Below, piece after piece: positions 8,836 to 17,719 of a stretch of 64,000 nucleotides of DNA. This stretch comes from CAZAZQ01 sp964489705 (GTDB lineage: Bacteria > Zixibacteria > MSB-5A5 > GN15 > FEB-12), in assembly GCA_964489705.1 (NCBI GenBank), contig CAZAZQ010000016.1:1-64000 (forward strand), read 5' to 3'. Within the stretch, counting starts at the first letter, position 1. Each line of letters begins with the position of its first letter. Made by a program: the position numbers and the translations under genes. Below the pieces are notes generated by a model. That model saw only the letters and a list, made by a program, of their open reading frames with translations. It searched no databases and was not told where the DNA came from.

Positions 8836-10643
8836 AAGCTCTCCTCGGGCGAACGTGCCGCCAATGACATTTTCTTACTCATGTAGGCGTCAATGATTTT
8901 TGCCACGATGGGAGCGGCGACATCGGAACCGTGCCCGGCGTTTTCGACAATGGCACAGACGACGATTTCGGGTTCTTCAAGCGGTGCTACTCCGACAAAC
9001 CACGAGTGGTTCTCGCCGTGCGGATTTTCCGCGGTGCCGGTTTTGCCGCCGATGGTATACCGCTCATTCCGAATGCTCCGAGCGGTACCGTGTTCACCTT
9101 CCACGACCAACCGCATCCCTTCTTTGAGAATCTCCAGCGTTGACGAGGAAAAAGGAAGGGTGAACGAAACTTTCGGAGGTGGTTGCACCACCCGCCCGTC
9201 CGGGAACGTTATCGACTTGACGATTCGCGGTTGGTGAACGATGCCGTGATTCGCCAGCCCGCAGTAAAACTGAGTCAGTTGAAGGGGGGTAACCAGCAAT
9301 TCCCCTTGCCCGATGGAGTTGTTCAAGACCAAGGCACGTGTCCATTTGTTTTTTCCGTACCGTTTGTTGTAATAGGTGCTGTTTGGGTTCAAACCCGGTG
9401 ACTCTCCCGGCAGGTCGATGCCGGTACGTTTGCCGAAGCCGCACTTATCAAAGTACCGGCTGAGGAGATCGACGCCCAATTTCAAGCCGAGCTGGTACAT
9501 GAACACATCGCACGACTGTTCCAAGGCGTGGACGGCATTCAAGCTTCCGTGTCCTCCCGGCAGCCAACACCGGAAGAATCGATTGCCGAACTGGTAACCG
9601 CCGGTGCATGGTTTCAAAACGGAATTGTAGTTGATGATACCTTCTTCCAAGGCGGCGCCGACCGTCACGAACTTGACCGTCGAACCGGGGGGATACATCC
9701 CGTTCAGTGGGCGGTTCAGCAAGGGGTGAGTGGAGTCGTTGGTAATTGCCTGCCAGACGCTGTCGGGGATGACCGACGAAAACATGTTGGCGTCGTACCC
9801 GGGAAAGGAAGCCATCGCCAGCACGTCGCCGTTTTTGGGATTTATGGCGACAATTGCGCCGCAGCAGAAAGTGTCCAACGCCGCAGCGCAGGCTCGTTGC
9901 AAGTCGAGATCTATCGTCAACGTCAAGTTCGCTCCCGCCGTGTCCGGCGATTCGCTCTTTCCTTGGTACGGTCCCAGCAGTTTTCCCGATGCCGTCACTT
10001 CGATGTAGCGGGTTCCTTCATGGCCTCGCAGCAGCCGGTCGTGCAGCTTTTCCAGTCCCTTCTTCCCGATGGTGCTGCCCAGCCGGAGGTTCAGGTTGGG
10101 GGATTGCTTGAGGTCATTCTTCGAGACTTCTCCCACGTAGCCGGTAAACGTCTCCGTCGCCAAGTCCTTCGGGTACTGGCGGACCTCTTCCACCTGACAG
10201 ACCACTCCCGGAAAGCGGTCGGTTTGTTCTTGGAGGATGGCGAAAATGTCAAAGGGAATATCCCGCTTAATCGGCACCGGCTGGTAGCGGCTGATGATGT
10301 TCTTCTTGATGCGTTTTTTGATTTCCGTGGTGTCGAGCGAGAGAAGTTCCGACAGGTTCTGCAACGTCACATGGGGAGTGATTTCCGCCGGCACCACCGC
10401 CACGGTATACGACGGCCGGTTGTTTATGATAACTCGTCCTTCCGTATCGGTAACGATTCCGCGCTGGGGGATAATCGGCTCGACATGAATCCGGTTCTGT
10501 TCCGAGAGTTCGAAGAGTTTTTGGTGCTTGATGACTTGAAGTCGGATGAGCCCCACCGCCAGTACCAAGAACAGCAGCAGGATAATCCCCAAGGTGATTT
10601 TTTCCCGGCTTTCAAGTGAAACGTTGAATCGCTGCATACCCAA
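8832..10643 (-). CDS. mrdA: Penicillin-binding protein 2 (elongasome transpeptidase)
   Basis: 603 residues. One N-terminal signal-anchor helix (about 15-35), a pedestal/dimerisation domain, then the transpeptidase domain. The three penicilloyl-serine motifs are present: STVK near residue 319 (nucleophilic Ser), SCD, and KTGTAE. It cross-links peptidoglycan in the periplasm together with RodA. It abuts mreD with no gap and overlaps rodA by 4 nt. Confidence 0.95.
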   Translation of the reverse strand: MGMQRFNVSLESREKITLGIILLLFLVLAVGLIRLQVIKHQKLFELSEQNRIHVEPIIPQRGIVTDTEGRVIINNRPSYTVAVVPAEITPHVTLQNLSELLSLDTTEIKKRIKKNIISRYQPVPIKRDIPFDIFAILQEQTDRFPGVVCQVEEVRQYPKDLATETFTGYVGEVSKNDLKQSPNLNLRLGSTIGKKGLEKLHDRLLRGHEGTRYIEVTASGKLLGPYQGKSESPDTAGANLTLTIDLDLQRACAAALDTFCCGAIVAINPKNGDVLAMASFPGYDANMFSSVIPDSVWQAITNDSTHPLLNRPLNGMYPPGSTVKFVTVGAALEEGIINYNSVLKPCTGGYQFGNRFFRCWLPGGHGSLNAVHALEQSCDVFMYQLGLKLGVDLLSRYFDKCGFGKRTGIDLPGESPGLNPNSTYYNKRYGKNKWTRALVLNNSIGQGELLVTPLQLTQFYCGLANHGIVHQPRIVKSITFPDGRVVQPPPKVSFTLPFSSSTLEILKEGMRLVVEGEHGTARSIRNERYTIGGKTGTAENPHGENHSWFVGVAPLEEPEIVVCAIVENAGHGSDVAAPIVAKIIDAYMSKKMSLAARSPEESL

Positions 10644-11135
10644 TCAGAAAAGCTCTCTAAATTTTTGAAAAGTAATCCTCTTTTCCTTGAAGAGGAAAAA
10701 TACCCATCCCCCTATCGTGGTATACACCGCCCCCGTCAAGCCGTTCACGAAAAAGAGATAGAGAAAATCGCGGGCTCCTTCAATGAGGAGAATGGCGGTA
10801 TTGAGGATCAAGACCCCGCAAAAAACGAACACCAGCTTGGAGTAGATGGACTCCAAGTTCAAGCGGTCGCGGAAATGATATGCCGCTAGCGCTACCAGTG
10901 ACATAATCAAGGCAAACCATCCGAATCGGTGCGGGTCACCGGCAGACATGACAAGTCCGGCGAAGAAACCGAACCACAGCGCCACCAGTTCGGATTTGTA
11001 CATAGCAACCCCCAGCACCAACAACGCGGGGAGGTTAATCGTGGCGCTGTAAACGGCGGTGGCGTCCTTCAAGATGACCATGTGCATGGCGATGAGAAAA
11101 AGGTAAAGCACAAAGGGTATTATCCGTATTATCAT
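10644..11135 (-). CDS. mreD: Rod-shape determining protein MreD
   Basis: 163 residues, about five hydrophobic helices, divergent in sequence as usual for MreD. The assignment rests on membrane topology, size and position between mreC and mrdA. It helps couple cytoskeletal MreB to the periplasmic wall synthases. No mreB lies in the window. Confidence 0.85.
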   Translation of the reverse strand: MIIRIIPFVLYLFLIAMHMVILKDATAVYSATINLPALLVLGVAMYKSELVALWFGFFAGLVMSAGDPHRFGWFALIMSLVALAAYHFRDRLNLESIYSKLVFVFCGVLILNTAILLIEGARDFLYLFFVNGLTGAVYTTIGGWVFFLFKEKRITFQKFRELF

Positions 11136-11141
11136 ATCTTC

Positions 11142-11933
11142 TTATTCCGGCTTCAAGATGAAAATTTCCTCCAACGACCTGACGTTGGCGGCGGGCTTAA
11201 CGATGATATGGCAAAACGGCTTATGCTCGGGGCGGGAAACTTCCGCCACCGTCCCGATAATCAACCCGCCGGGATAGATTCCCCCCAGCCCCGAAGAGAG
11301 CACCGTATCGCCCACCTTGACGTCTCCTTGGACGGGGAAGTTATCCAGTATCATCCCCTGCCGGGGAGAATAGCGGATAATGCCCATCTCCCGGCTGCGT
11401 GCCAGCCGCGCCGCAACACGGTTGGCGGGATCGGTCAACAGTCGTACCGACGAATAATTTTCCATGACAATATCCACCCGTCCCAACAAGCCGTTTTGAT
11501 TTATTATCGGCAGATTGCTTTCCACCGAATCGCGCCGCCCCTTGTTAATCGTCGCCTTCATGGGAAGCGGTGTGCCGAAATCGGCAATGGCAATAACCTT
11601 GGCGGGAATAATCGCATACCCCGGCGGCGGAGCGAACCCTTGGGCTTGGCTGAGGCGGTTGCATTCGCGAAGCTGCTCCTGGCAGGTGGTGAGAGTTTGG
11701 GTTACTATTGTCAGTTGATGGTGCAGTTGCTCCAATTCTTCGGCGCGGTGGCTGATAGTGCCGTATACCTGCTTGACGGTTTCAAAGGGGGTGTAAAAAC
11801 CGACGATGAAGACATTTCCGATGAACTTTTTGACCTGCTCGGACCCGAAAATCAGGTAGAGAGAGAGTACCGCAACCAAGGCGAGATGGATATTCCGGGC
11901 ATGCCGAGTGAAGAGACTCGAAATCCAATTCAT
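11142..11933 (-). CDS. mreC: Rod-shape determining protein MreC
   Basis: 263 residues: one N-terminal membrane helix (about 12-30), a short coiled coil (about 60-85), then the beta-barrel MreC domain with GLLGRVD and GDTVLSSGLGGIYPGGLIIG. It is the periplasmic scaffold that activates PBP2-RodA. Six nucleotides upstream of mreD, in the seven-gene accA-to-rodA run. Confidence 0.94.
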   Translation of the reverse strand: MNWISSLFTRHARNIHLALVAVLSLYLIFGSEQVKKFIGNVFIVGFYTPFETVKQVYGTISHRAEELEQLHHQLTIVTQTLTTCQEQLRECNRLSQAQGFAPPPGYAIIPAKVIAIADFGTPLPMKATINKGRRDSVESNLPIINQNGLLGRVDIVMENYSSVRLLTDPANRVAARLARSREMGIIRYSPRQGMILDNFPVQGDVKVGDTVLSSGLGGIYPGGLIIGTVAEVSRPEHKPFCHIIVKPAANVRSLEEIFILKPE

Positions 11934-11967
11934 GTGTTGACGGTCCCTCCTCGCAGAAAAAACCGCC

Positions 11968-12420
11968 TTAGGTTATGTTGTCCATGAGCGCCAGAACGTC
12001 TCCGGGAGAGGCGGCATGGAGCAGCTTTTGACGATTTTCCTCCGACTTCATTAAGTAGGACAAACGAGCCATGACGTTGAGGTGCGCCCCGATCGCATCT
12101 TCGGGAGCGGCAATCAGGAAGAACAAGTGCACCGGTTTGTGGTCCATGGCGTCGAAGTCGACCCCTTTTTGGCTCAGCCCAAAGGCAATGACGATGCCTT
12201 TGACGGCTTTGGTCTTGGCGTGGGGAAAGGCGACGCCATATCCAACGCCGGTCGTCACCAAATCTTCCCGCTCTTTGATATCTTTCAACAACTGGTCGCG
12301 ATCTTTCACCATGTTCGAGGTTGCTACCAGATCGACAAGTTCCTCAATGACTTCGTCTTTGGTCGTCGCTTTCAGATTGAAATTAATCAGGGTTTCATCA
12401 CAAAACTTGGAGAGTTTCAT
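11968..12420 (-). CDS. PTS EIIA domain protein (fructose/Ntr type)
   Basis: 150 residues, a single EIIA-type-2 domain. The phosphorylated histidine is in GVAFPHAKT (about residue 67). No IIB or IIC domain and no transporter gene are nearby, which fits the regulatory PtsN-like branch rather than sugar uptake. An HPr kinase/phosphorylase gene occurs at 29917-30888, so a regulatory PTS is likely in this organism. Good AGGAG site, partly overlapping the stop of the Trm112-like gene. Confidence 0.88.
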   Translation of the reverse strand: MKLSKFCDETLINFNLKATTKDEVIEELVDLVATSNMVKDRDQLLKDIKEREDLVTTGVGYGVAFPHAKTKAVKGIVIAFGLSQKGVDFDAMDHKPVHLFFLIAAPEDAIGAHLNVMARLSYLMKSEENRQKLLHAASPGDVLALMDNIT

Positions 12421-12435
12421 TGTGTATTTTTTCTC

Positions 12436-12603
12436 CTAAAGTTTTTCCGCCTCGTCAGGCAGCAACACCGGGATATTGTCGATGATTTTGTATGCCACAT
12501 GACAGGTATTGCATACCAGGCGGTTTTCATTTTCACGATATTCCAGTTTCCCTTTGCATTGGGGACATGCCAACTTCGCCAGCAATTTTTCAGGAAGCGC
12601 CAT
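12436..12603 (-). CDS. Trm112-family zinc-ribbon protein
   Basis: A 55-residue ORF. It begins MALPEKLLAKLACPQCKGKL and has a second cysteine pair CNTC, giving the CxxC...CxxC zinc ribbon of bacterial Trm112/YcaR proteins, followed by the usual IIDNIPVLLP ending. Trm112 proteins stabilise methyltransferase partners; the bacterial partner is unknown. It sits 11 nt after accA and 15 nt before the EIIA gene, so it is part of the operon. GAGGAA lies at proper spacing before the ATG. Confidence 0.88.
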   Translation of the reverse strand: MALPEKLLAKLACPQCKGKLEYRENENRLVCNTCHVAYKIIDNIPVLLPDEAEKL

Positions 12604-12614
12604 ACGCTAGTTCC

Positions 12615-13577
12615 TCACCGTTCCTCAAATTCGCCCATGCGGCGGTATTTTTGAATTCGTTCCCGTATCAGTTCTTCTTTGGTCTTGGCTTTCAGCTCTC
12701 GGAGAGCGGAAAGGATTTCTTCCTTCACCCGTCGGGCTGCTTCGACATGGTCGTTGTGGGCGCCGTTTTTCGGCTCTTCGATGATTTTATCCACTATCCC
12801 CAGCTCGATTAAGTCGGTTGCCGTCAATTTCAGCGCTTCCGCCGCTTCGGGAGCTTTGGCGGCATCCCGCCAGAGAATCGCCGCACACCCCTCGGGAGAA
12901 ATCACCGAGTACCACGAATGCTCCAAAATGAACACCCGGTCGCCGACTCCGATTCCCAATGCCCCGCCGGACGCTCCTTCCCCGATAATAACCACCACAA
13001 TCGGCACCCGCAAGCGAGCCATTTCCCGAATGTTACGGGCAATCGCTTCCGCTTGTCCTCGCTCCTCCGCTCCGATGCCAGGGAAAGCCCCGGGGGTATC
13101 AATAAGCACCACGATGGGAATGTCGAACTTTTCCGCCAGCTTGAACAAACGCAGCGCCTTCCGGTAGCCTTCCGGGTGCGCCATGCCGAAGTTGCGCCGC
13201 AGTTTTTCTTTAGTGTCTCGGCCCTTCTGCTGTCCGACCACCATGACCGGCTCGTTATCGATATAGGCAAATCCACCGACGATAGCCTTGTCGTCGGCAA
13301 AGCACCGGTCGCCGTGGAGCTCGATGAAATCCGTGCACATGTGCTTGATGTAGTCGAGGGTATAGGGTCGTTTTGGGTGGCGGGCGATTTGGACTTTCTG
13401 CCAGCGGGTCAGGTTGGAGTAGATTTCTTGGCGGAGTTTTTCCAGCTTCTTCTCAAGGGAAGCGATTTCCTCGTCGAACTCGATTCTTTCCCCGAGAGAA
13501 AAATCCCGCATATCGGAGATTTTCTTTTCGAGCTCGATAATCGGCCGTTCGAACTCCAGAAAGGGTCTCTCAGTCAT
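12615..13577 (-). CDS. accA: Acetyl-CoA carboxylase carboxyltransferase subunit alpha
   Basis: 320 residues. Transfers carboxyl from carboxybiotin to acetyl-CoA with AccD, the first committed step in fatty acid synthesis. The N-terminus (FLEFERPIIELEKKI) and the crotonase-type core (DTPGAFPGIGAEERGQ, GEGASGGALGIG, CAAILWRDA) are standard for AccA. AccD is not in the window. First gene of the operon running to rodA. Confidence 0.96.
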   Translation of the reverse strand: MTERPFLEFERPIIELEKKISDMRDFSLGERIEFDEEIASLEKKLEKLRQEIYSNLTRWQKVQIARHPKRPYTLDYIKHMCTDFIELHGDRCFADDKAIVGGFAYIDNEPVMVVGQQKGRDTKEKLRRNFGMAHPEGYRKALRLFKLAEKFDIPIVVLIDTPGAFPGIGAEERGQAEAIARNIREMARLRVPIVVVIIGEGASGGALGIGVGDRVFILEHSWYSVISPEGCAAILWRDAAKAPEAAEALKLTATDLIELGIVDKIIEEPKNGAHNDHVEAARRVKEEILSALRELKAKTKEELIRERIQKYRRMGEFEER

Positions 13578-13649
13578 GCTTTTCGTATGCCTTTTTCCTA
13601 CCGTTTCTTATCCCTTCCGGCGGGTATGCCTTTCCCTGCCGGAGCAAAT

Positions 13650-13680
13650 AGTATAATAACGTTTTACCGGAAAATGACAA
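13650..13680 (-). promoter_or_regulatory. Candidate promoter of the accA-rodA operon
   Basis: Minus strand TTGTCA followed after 16 nt by TATTAT (or after 19 nt by TATACT). It lies about 75-100 nt upstream of accA in an AT-rich stretch. Confidence 0.45.
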
Positions 13681-13765
13681 CTACAAAATAAAATTTTGCT
13701 TTTAAGTTTACGAGTTTCCGTCCCCAGTGAAATCGCCTGGTGGAGGGGGCTCGTCATAAAAGAAT

Positions 13766-13791
13766 CAGGTCGAGCGAAAACGCCCGACCTG
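13766..13791. terminator. Strong hairpin terminator between convergent/tandem units
   Basis: CAGGTCG-A-GCG, loop AAAA, CGC-C-CGACCTG. On the minus strand it is 31 nt past the stop of the FG-GAP gene and followed by ATTCTTTTAT; on the plus strand TTTTCTT follows. Mainly terminates the 13822-16215 gene. Confidence 0.75.
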
Positions 13792-13821
13792 TTTTCTTCG
13801 AGTGCCTTTGACTCAGAGGGG

Positions 13822-16215
13822 TCATTTTACCGGGCAGTCATACGGAGCAGCTCCGCCCTTGAAAAGGTAGTTGACCATGTAGGTCAAGTCGGCAACATCT
13901 ACCGAAAGATTAGCATCCAAATCCGCCTCTTCCGTACAGGGTGGAGCATCCCCGCCCCGGTAGAGGTAATTGATCAAGAAAGTCAAGTCCACCACGGTAA
14001 CGTTTTCCTCTTGGCTGGCGTCGGTATTGCCGCGAATACCGAAGCAGCAACTGATTTGGGCGCCGGTGTTCAGTAGCACCGAAATAGTATGTCGTTCACT
14101 TTCACATGCTACGGCTAAGTCTAAAGTGCCGTTTCCATCAAGATCAGCCGCTTGCAAATTAACCGGTGTTTCATTGACTCCGTAGAGAGTATGTTTGCGA
14201 AAAGTGCCATTGCCATTATTGAGCAAAAGCCCCACGCCGGTGTGACTTGTGGTAGTCAAGTCGATATCTCCATCACCGTCGAAGTCGCCGCCCGTGATAG
14301 CAGCCGCCCAGTCCCATCCACCGGTAGTGAATTGGACGGGAGGGAAGAATGTCCCGTCACCTTTGTTGAACATTATAGATACCTTGTCGTTGTAATACTC
14401 GCCGACCATTGCAATGTCAATATAGCCGTCGTTATCGAGGTCAGCCGGGAAAAGCCAGAACGCCGGGGTAAAGAAATATACAACGGACTCCACAAATGTC
14501 CCATCGCCGTTGTTCAAGAGGATTTCAGTCATCCCACTTGGATCTTCCTCATCGGAGCAGATTACTAAGTCGATATCACCATCTCCATCGAAATCGCCTC
14601 CCGTGATGTTGTACGCTGCCACCATAGTGGAGGAGGATACGGGGGCTTGGAAAGTGCCGTCTCCCTGGTTGAACAATATGAATAGTTCGTGGTATCCATT
14701 AATTACCGCGATGTCATTATCCGAATCGCCATCAAAATCTCCGATGAAGGCGGCTCCCGCTCCTATACCGGTTTGATAATATGTCACCGATTGGAACGTT
14801 GCATCTCCGTTGTTCAAGAGAATAGCGATGCTGTCGGTGCCATGTTGTGCGATAGCGATGTCACTGTCTTCGTCGCCATCGAGATCGGCGGTATAAAGAT
14901 TGATGGCGTTAGGAAGCACCGCAATGGTATCCGCTGGGGAAAAGGTTCCATCACCGTTGTTTAATAAGAGTTCTATGGTATTGTCGGAAAGAAGATAACG
15001 TCGGAAGACGATATCATTGTCACCGTCATTATCAAAGTCGGAGATAACCAACGATTCACATCTCCCTTTGTCCCCGTAGGGTGGAGATATGTGGAAAGTT
15101 CCGTTGCCGTTATTGATCAAAACGCTTACGGCATCCCCGTAAGCATAACCGCTCGCAGCAAGGTCATAGTCACCGTCATTGTCAAGATCAACACTGGCAA
15201 GACAACTATGATTTCCTCCAGTAGCATACCAGGTTGGCTCACTGAAAGTACCATCCCCTGAATTAACAAAGAGAGTAACGCCTCTCAAAAATCTGTACCC
15301 GGCTGCTATGTCAAGATCGCCGTCGCTATCTAGGTCAACCGCTGTTACGTTTGAAGGGTAGATACCATCGGTTGGAAGGGAATCCCCTGTAGAGAATGTT
15401 CCTTCACCGTTGTTCCATAGCAAAAGAAGGTCTGCTGAAGCCCTTCCAACTACTATGTCATTATCGTTATCGTTGTCCAAATCGGCGGCATATACTGACC
15501 ACGGGAAGGAGCCGACAAAATATGGGGTTGAAGTCGGGAAATTCCCCTTGCCATCATTCAGCAGGAAAGTAATCTCCTGGGAGTCGCGTCGCGTGACTAT
15601 GAGATCCACATCTCCGTCATTTTCTAGGTCGGCGGCACAAATCGTTTCGGGGGCGTCGCTCACGGGATAATTGACGGCTGGCTGAAATGTGGCATCACCG
15701 TTGTTGAATAGAAGTGAGATGTTATCAGAACCAAAGTTTGCAACGGCGAGATCGTTATCTCCGTCATTATCAAAATCTGCGACACATTGCCAGGCCGGAA
15801 TCTCTCCTACGGGGTAGCTGCCAGCAACGGAAAAGCTTCCTGTTCCGTTATTGAGAAGAATAAGAATTTCATTGGCATCTTGGGACGTCACGGAGAGGTC
15901 AAAATCCCCGTCTCCATCAAGGTCCCTTGTAACAATCCAGACACAGTCATTACCGATAACGTACTCAACCGGTTCCTCGAAAGTTCCATTCCCGTTATTG
16001 AATAAGATTGAAATTTTGCTCGGAACTTCGGCATCTCCTTTGTTTGCTACGGCAAGGTCGTTTGCTCCATCACCATCGAAGTCAGCAGAGCACACCGACG
16101 AAGGTACCCCTAGGATGGGGTAATCGATGCGGGTTTGAAAGATTGGTTCGAAGGCAAAAGCCGTTACGGAGAGACATACCAACCCCACCATGACCATGAG
16201 CATTCGGCGGTTCAT
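13822..16215 (-). CDS. Exported FG-GAP/VCBS repeat protein with C-terminal dockerin-like repeat
   Basis: 797 residues. Signal peptide at 1-22 (MNRRMLMVMVGLVCLSVTAFA). It is followed by about thirteen repeats of roughly 45-50 residues with D-x-D-x-D-G-x-x-D loops and the recurring NNGDGTF/NNGNGTF turn, expected to fold as a calcium-binding beta-propeller-like array. The last 75 residues hold a dockerin-like pair ending YLYRGG and YLFKGG, as in the 6192-7229 product. Surface display or extracellular adhesion is likely; no enzymatic motif is visible. Strong AGGAGG site and a strong promoter precede it. Confidence 0.82.
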   Translation of the reverse strand: MNRRMLMVMVGLVCLSVTAFAFEPIFQTRIDYPILGVPSSVCSADFDGDGANDLAVANKGDAEVPSKISILFNNGNGTFEEPVEYVIGNDCVWIVTRDLDGDGDFDLSVTSQDANEILILLNNGTGSFSVAGSYPVGEIPAWQCVADFDNDGDNDLAVANFGSDNISLLFNNGDATFQPAVNYPVSDAPETICAADLENDGDVDLIVTRRDSQEITFLLNDGKGNFPTSTPYFVGSFPWSVYAADLDNDNDNDIVVGRASADLLLLWNNGEGTFSTGDSLPTDGIYPSNVTAVDLDSDGDLDIAAGYRFLRGVTLFVNSGDGTFSEPTWYATGGNHSCLASVDLDNDGDYDLAASGYAYGDAVSVLINNGNGTFHISPPYGDKGRCESLVISDFDNDGDNDIVFRRYLLSDNTIELLLNNGDGTFSPADTIAVLPNAINLYTADLDGDEDSDIAIAQHGTDSIAILLNNGDATFQSVTYYQTGIGAGAAFIGDFDGDSDNDIAVINGYHELFILFNQGDGTFQAPVSSSTMVAAYNITGGDFDGDGDIDLVICSDEEDPSGMTEILLNNGDGTFVESVVYFFTPAFWLFPADLDNDGYIDIAMVGEYYNDKVSIMFNKGDGTFFPPVQFTTGGWDWAAAITGGDFDGDGDIDLTTTSHTGVGLLLNNGNGTFRKHTLYGVNETPVNLQAADLDGNGTLDLAVACESERHTISVLLNTGAQISCCFGIRGNTDASQEENVTVVDLTFLINYLYRGGDAPPCTEEADLDANLSVDVADLTYMVNYLFKGGAAPYDCPVK

Positions 16216-16250
16216 AATCTTTCCTCCTATGAAAGGTATTATCTTTGCTT

Positions 16251-16278
16251 TTTATATATGTAAAACTTTCTTTGTCAA
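16251..16278 (-). promoter_or_regulatory. Strong promoter of the FG-GAP gene
   Basis: Minus strand TTGACA, 16 nt, TATAAA; predicted start near 16244, leader about 29 nt with AGGAGG before the ATG. Confidence 0.75.
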
Positions 16279-16777
16279 ATATCAGCGGGCGATATTCGAT
16301 TACTGCAGGAGGCAGTGCTGGTTCTGTTTCATATTGCCGGTGCGAACCTTGCTATGACAGTGAAGAGACATCAACTACTCCTATCGTCCTTTCATAGAAT
16401 ACTAAAAAAGGAGGCTTTAGTCAAGTAGAAATATGAGTTGGAAAGGGTGGTTTTTGGCGTCTCTTCAAAAGAAAGAGTCCTCTGGGGACGTTGCATCGCG
16501 TTGCATAATAATGCAAGAATAAATGCTGAGTTTTCGTAGGCACATTGAAAGACGAGGTGTGCAACAACTGAACACTACTCTTGCCGACCTCAGGTAGGCT
16601 CTTTATATTTGGGAGGTTACGACTGGAAGGAAAGGCTGTCGGTCTTTCCTCTTTTCGGTGTCTTCTTTTCTAAGATACGGCACAAGGGTTGCATAAAGCA
16701 GAGTTAGATAAAATGTGCTCGTCGGTGCCGAAGGGTATCGGCGGCAGATGAAAAGGAAAGAGAAAGGATACGTTATC
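16279..16777. other. Gene-free interval, no clear element
   Basis: Divergent spacer between the FG-GAP gene and the T9SS-sorted protein. I see no convincing ORF, RNA gene or repeat. TAAAAT near 16710 could be a -10 for the plus-strand gene but lacks a good -35. Confidence 0.5.
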
Positions 16778-17644
16778 ATGAAGAAAATTATCACGACACT
16801 GGCGATGTTTGCAGCATTGAGCGTGGTTATCTCTTCCACGGCAATAAGCCAGACATCTTATACGGGAGTTATTTCGTTGGATTCGGTTCAGGCGATGCCG
16901 GGCGAGCATATCGGGGTGCCGGTATGGCTGCACGATAATAATTTTCCTTTTTCTGGCTTGATTATTCCATTGAAGTTCTCAGGGACGGATATCGTTGCCG
17001 ATTCCATCTCTTTTGCCGGTACGATGGTAGGTCCGGATTTTGACATGTATGACTACATCGATACTCTTGAGCAGGTTATCAAGATTTCATTTTTCCCGAA
17101 GTTTGTCACTCCCATTCCGACCGTTGACGATACGGCGGGACTGCTCGCCACCATCTATTTTACCGTCAACCCTTCAGCCATTCCCGGTAACATTATTTCA
17201 ATTGACTCCATTTACAAGGATTCGGTTGTGACCATCGACACCACGCAAATCCATGTCTACACCCGTATCGAAGCGACCGATCAAAGCGGGACGCAGATTT
17301 GGCTGCCCGACTATATTCCCGGTGAGATTATCGTGACTTCTTCCACGTCGGCAGGAGAGGGTATCGACCCAGCTTTGCCGTCGGTCTTCAGTTTGGGGCA
17401 GAACTTCCCCAATCCCTTCAATCCGACGACGACTATCACCTTTGCTCTGCCTGCGGCGGGGAAAGTCAACCTCAAGATATTCAATATCCTAGGACAAGAA
17501 GTCATGACGGTTATTGACCAGCAGCTTCCGGCGGGCAACCATGAAATCGAAGTTGACGCCTCGGCGCTGCCCAGTGGAGTGTATTTCTACCGCTTGAGCT
17601 ACAATAATCAAAAACTGACCAGAAAAATGACGCTGATAAAATAA
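16778..17644 (+). CDS. Exported cohesin-like protein with type IX-style sorting domain
   Basis: 288 residues. Signal peptide MKKIITTLAMFAALSVVISS. Residues about 28-165 are beta-rich and cohesin-like (MPGEHIGVPVWL opening, as in cohesin/Ig domains). Residues about 205-288 form the C-terminal sorting domain typical of FCB bacteria: LGQNFPNPFNPTTTI, IFNILGQEV, LPSGVYFYRL and the final KMTLIK. Such domains direct export by the type IX system. The start at 16778 is chosen because it begins the signal peptide; an in-frame ATG at 16715 adds charged residues. A cohesin-like fold next to two dockerin-like exported proteins is suggestive of an assembly, but that is inference. Confidence 0.82.
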   Translation: MKKIITTLAMFAALSVVISSTAISQTSYTGVISLDSVQAMPGEHIGVPVWLHDNNFPFSGLIIPLKFSGTDIVADSISFAGTMVGPDFDMYDYIDTLEQVIKISFFPKFVTPIPTVDDTAGLLATIYFTVNPSAIPGNIISIDSIYKDSVVTIDTTQIHVYTRIEATDQSGTQIWLPDYIPGEIIVTSSTSAGEGIDPALPSVFSLGQNFPNPFNPTTTITFALPAAGKVNLKIFNILGQEVMTVIDQQLPAGNHEIEVDASALPSGVYFYRLSYNNQKLTRKMTLIK

Positions 17645-17670
17645 ACGATTTTCATAATCTGCCGATTTTA

Positions 17671-17707
17671 ACAGGGATAGCCGTACTTTCCGGCATCCCT
17701 GTTTTTT
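17671..17707 (+). terminator. Rho-independent terminator
   Basis: ACAGGGAT-A-GCCG, loop, CGGC-ATCCCTGT then seven T. Ends the 16778-17644 transcript before the kinase gene. Confidence 0.88.
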
Positions 17708-17719
17708 TAGGTTAGGACA

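Noticed and set aside
9528..10619. 363-codon ORF antisense to mrdA
   Set aside because: Shadow of a well-supported PBP2 gene; no ribosome site, composition unlike a protein.
13900..16150. Tandem DNA repeat or CRISPR-like array
   Set aside because: Periodicity is at the protein level (FG-GAP repeats) with variable codons; no identical direct repeats with spacers anywhere in the window.
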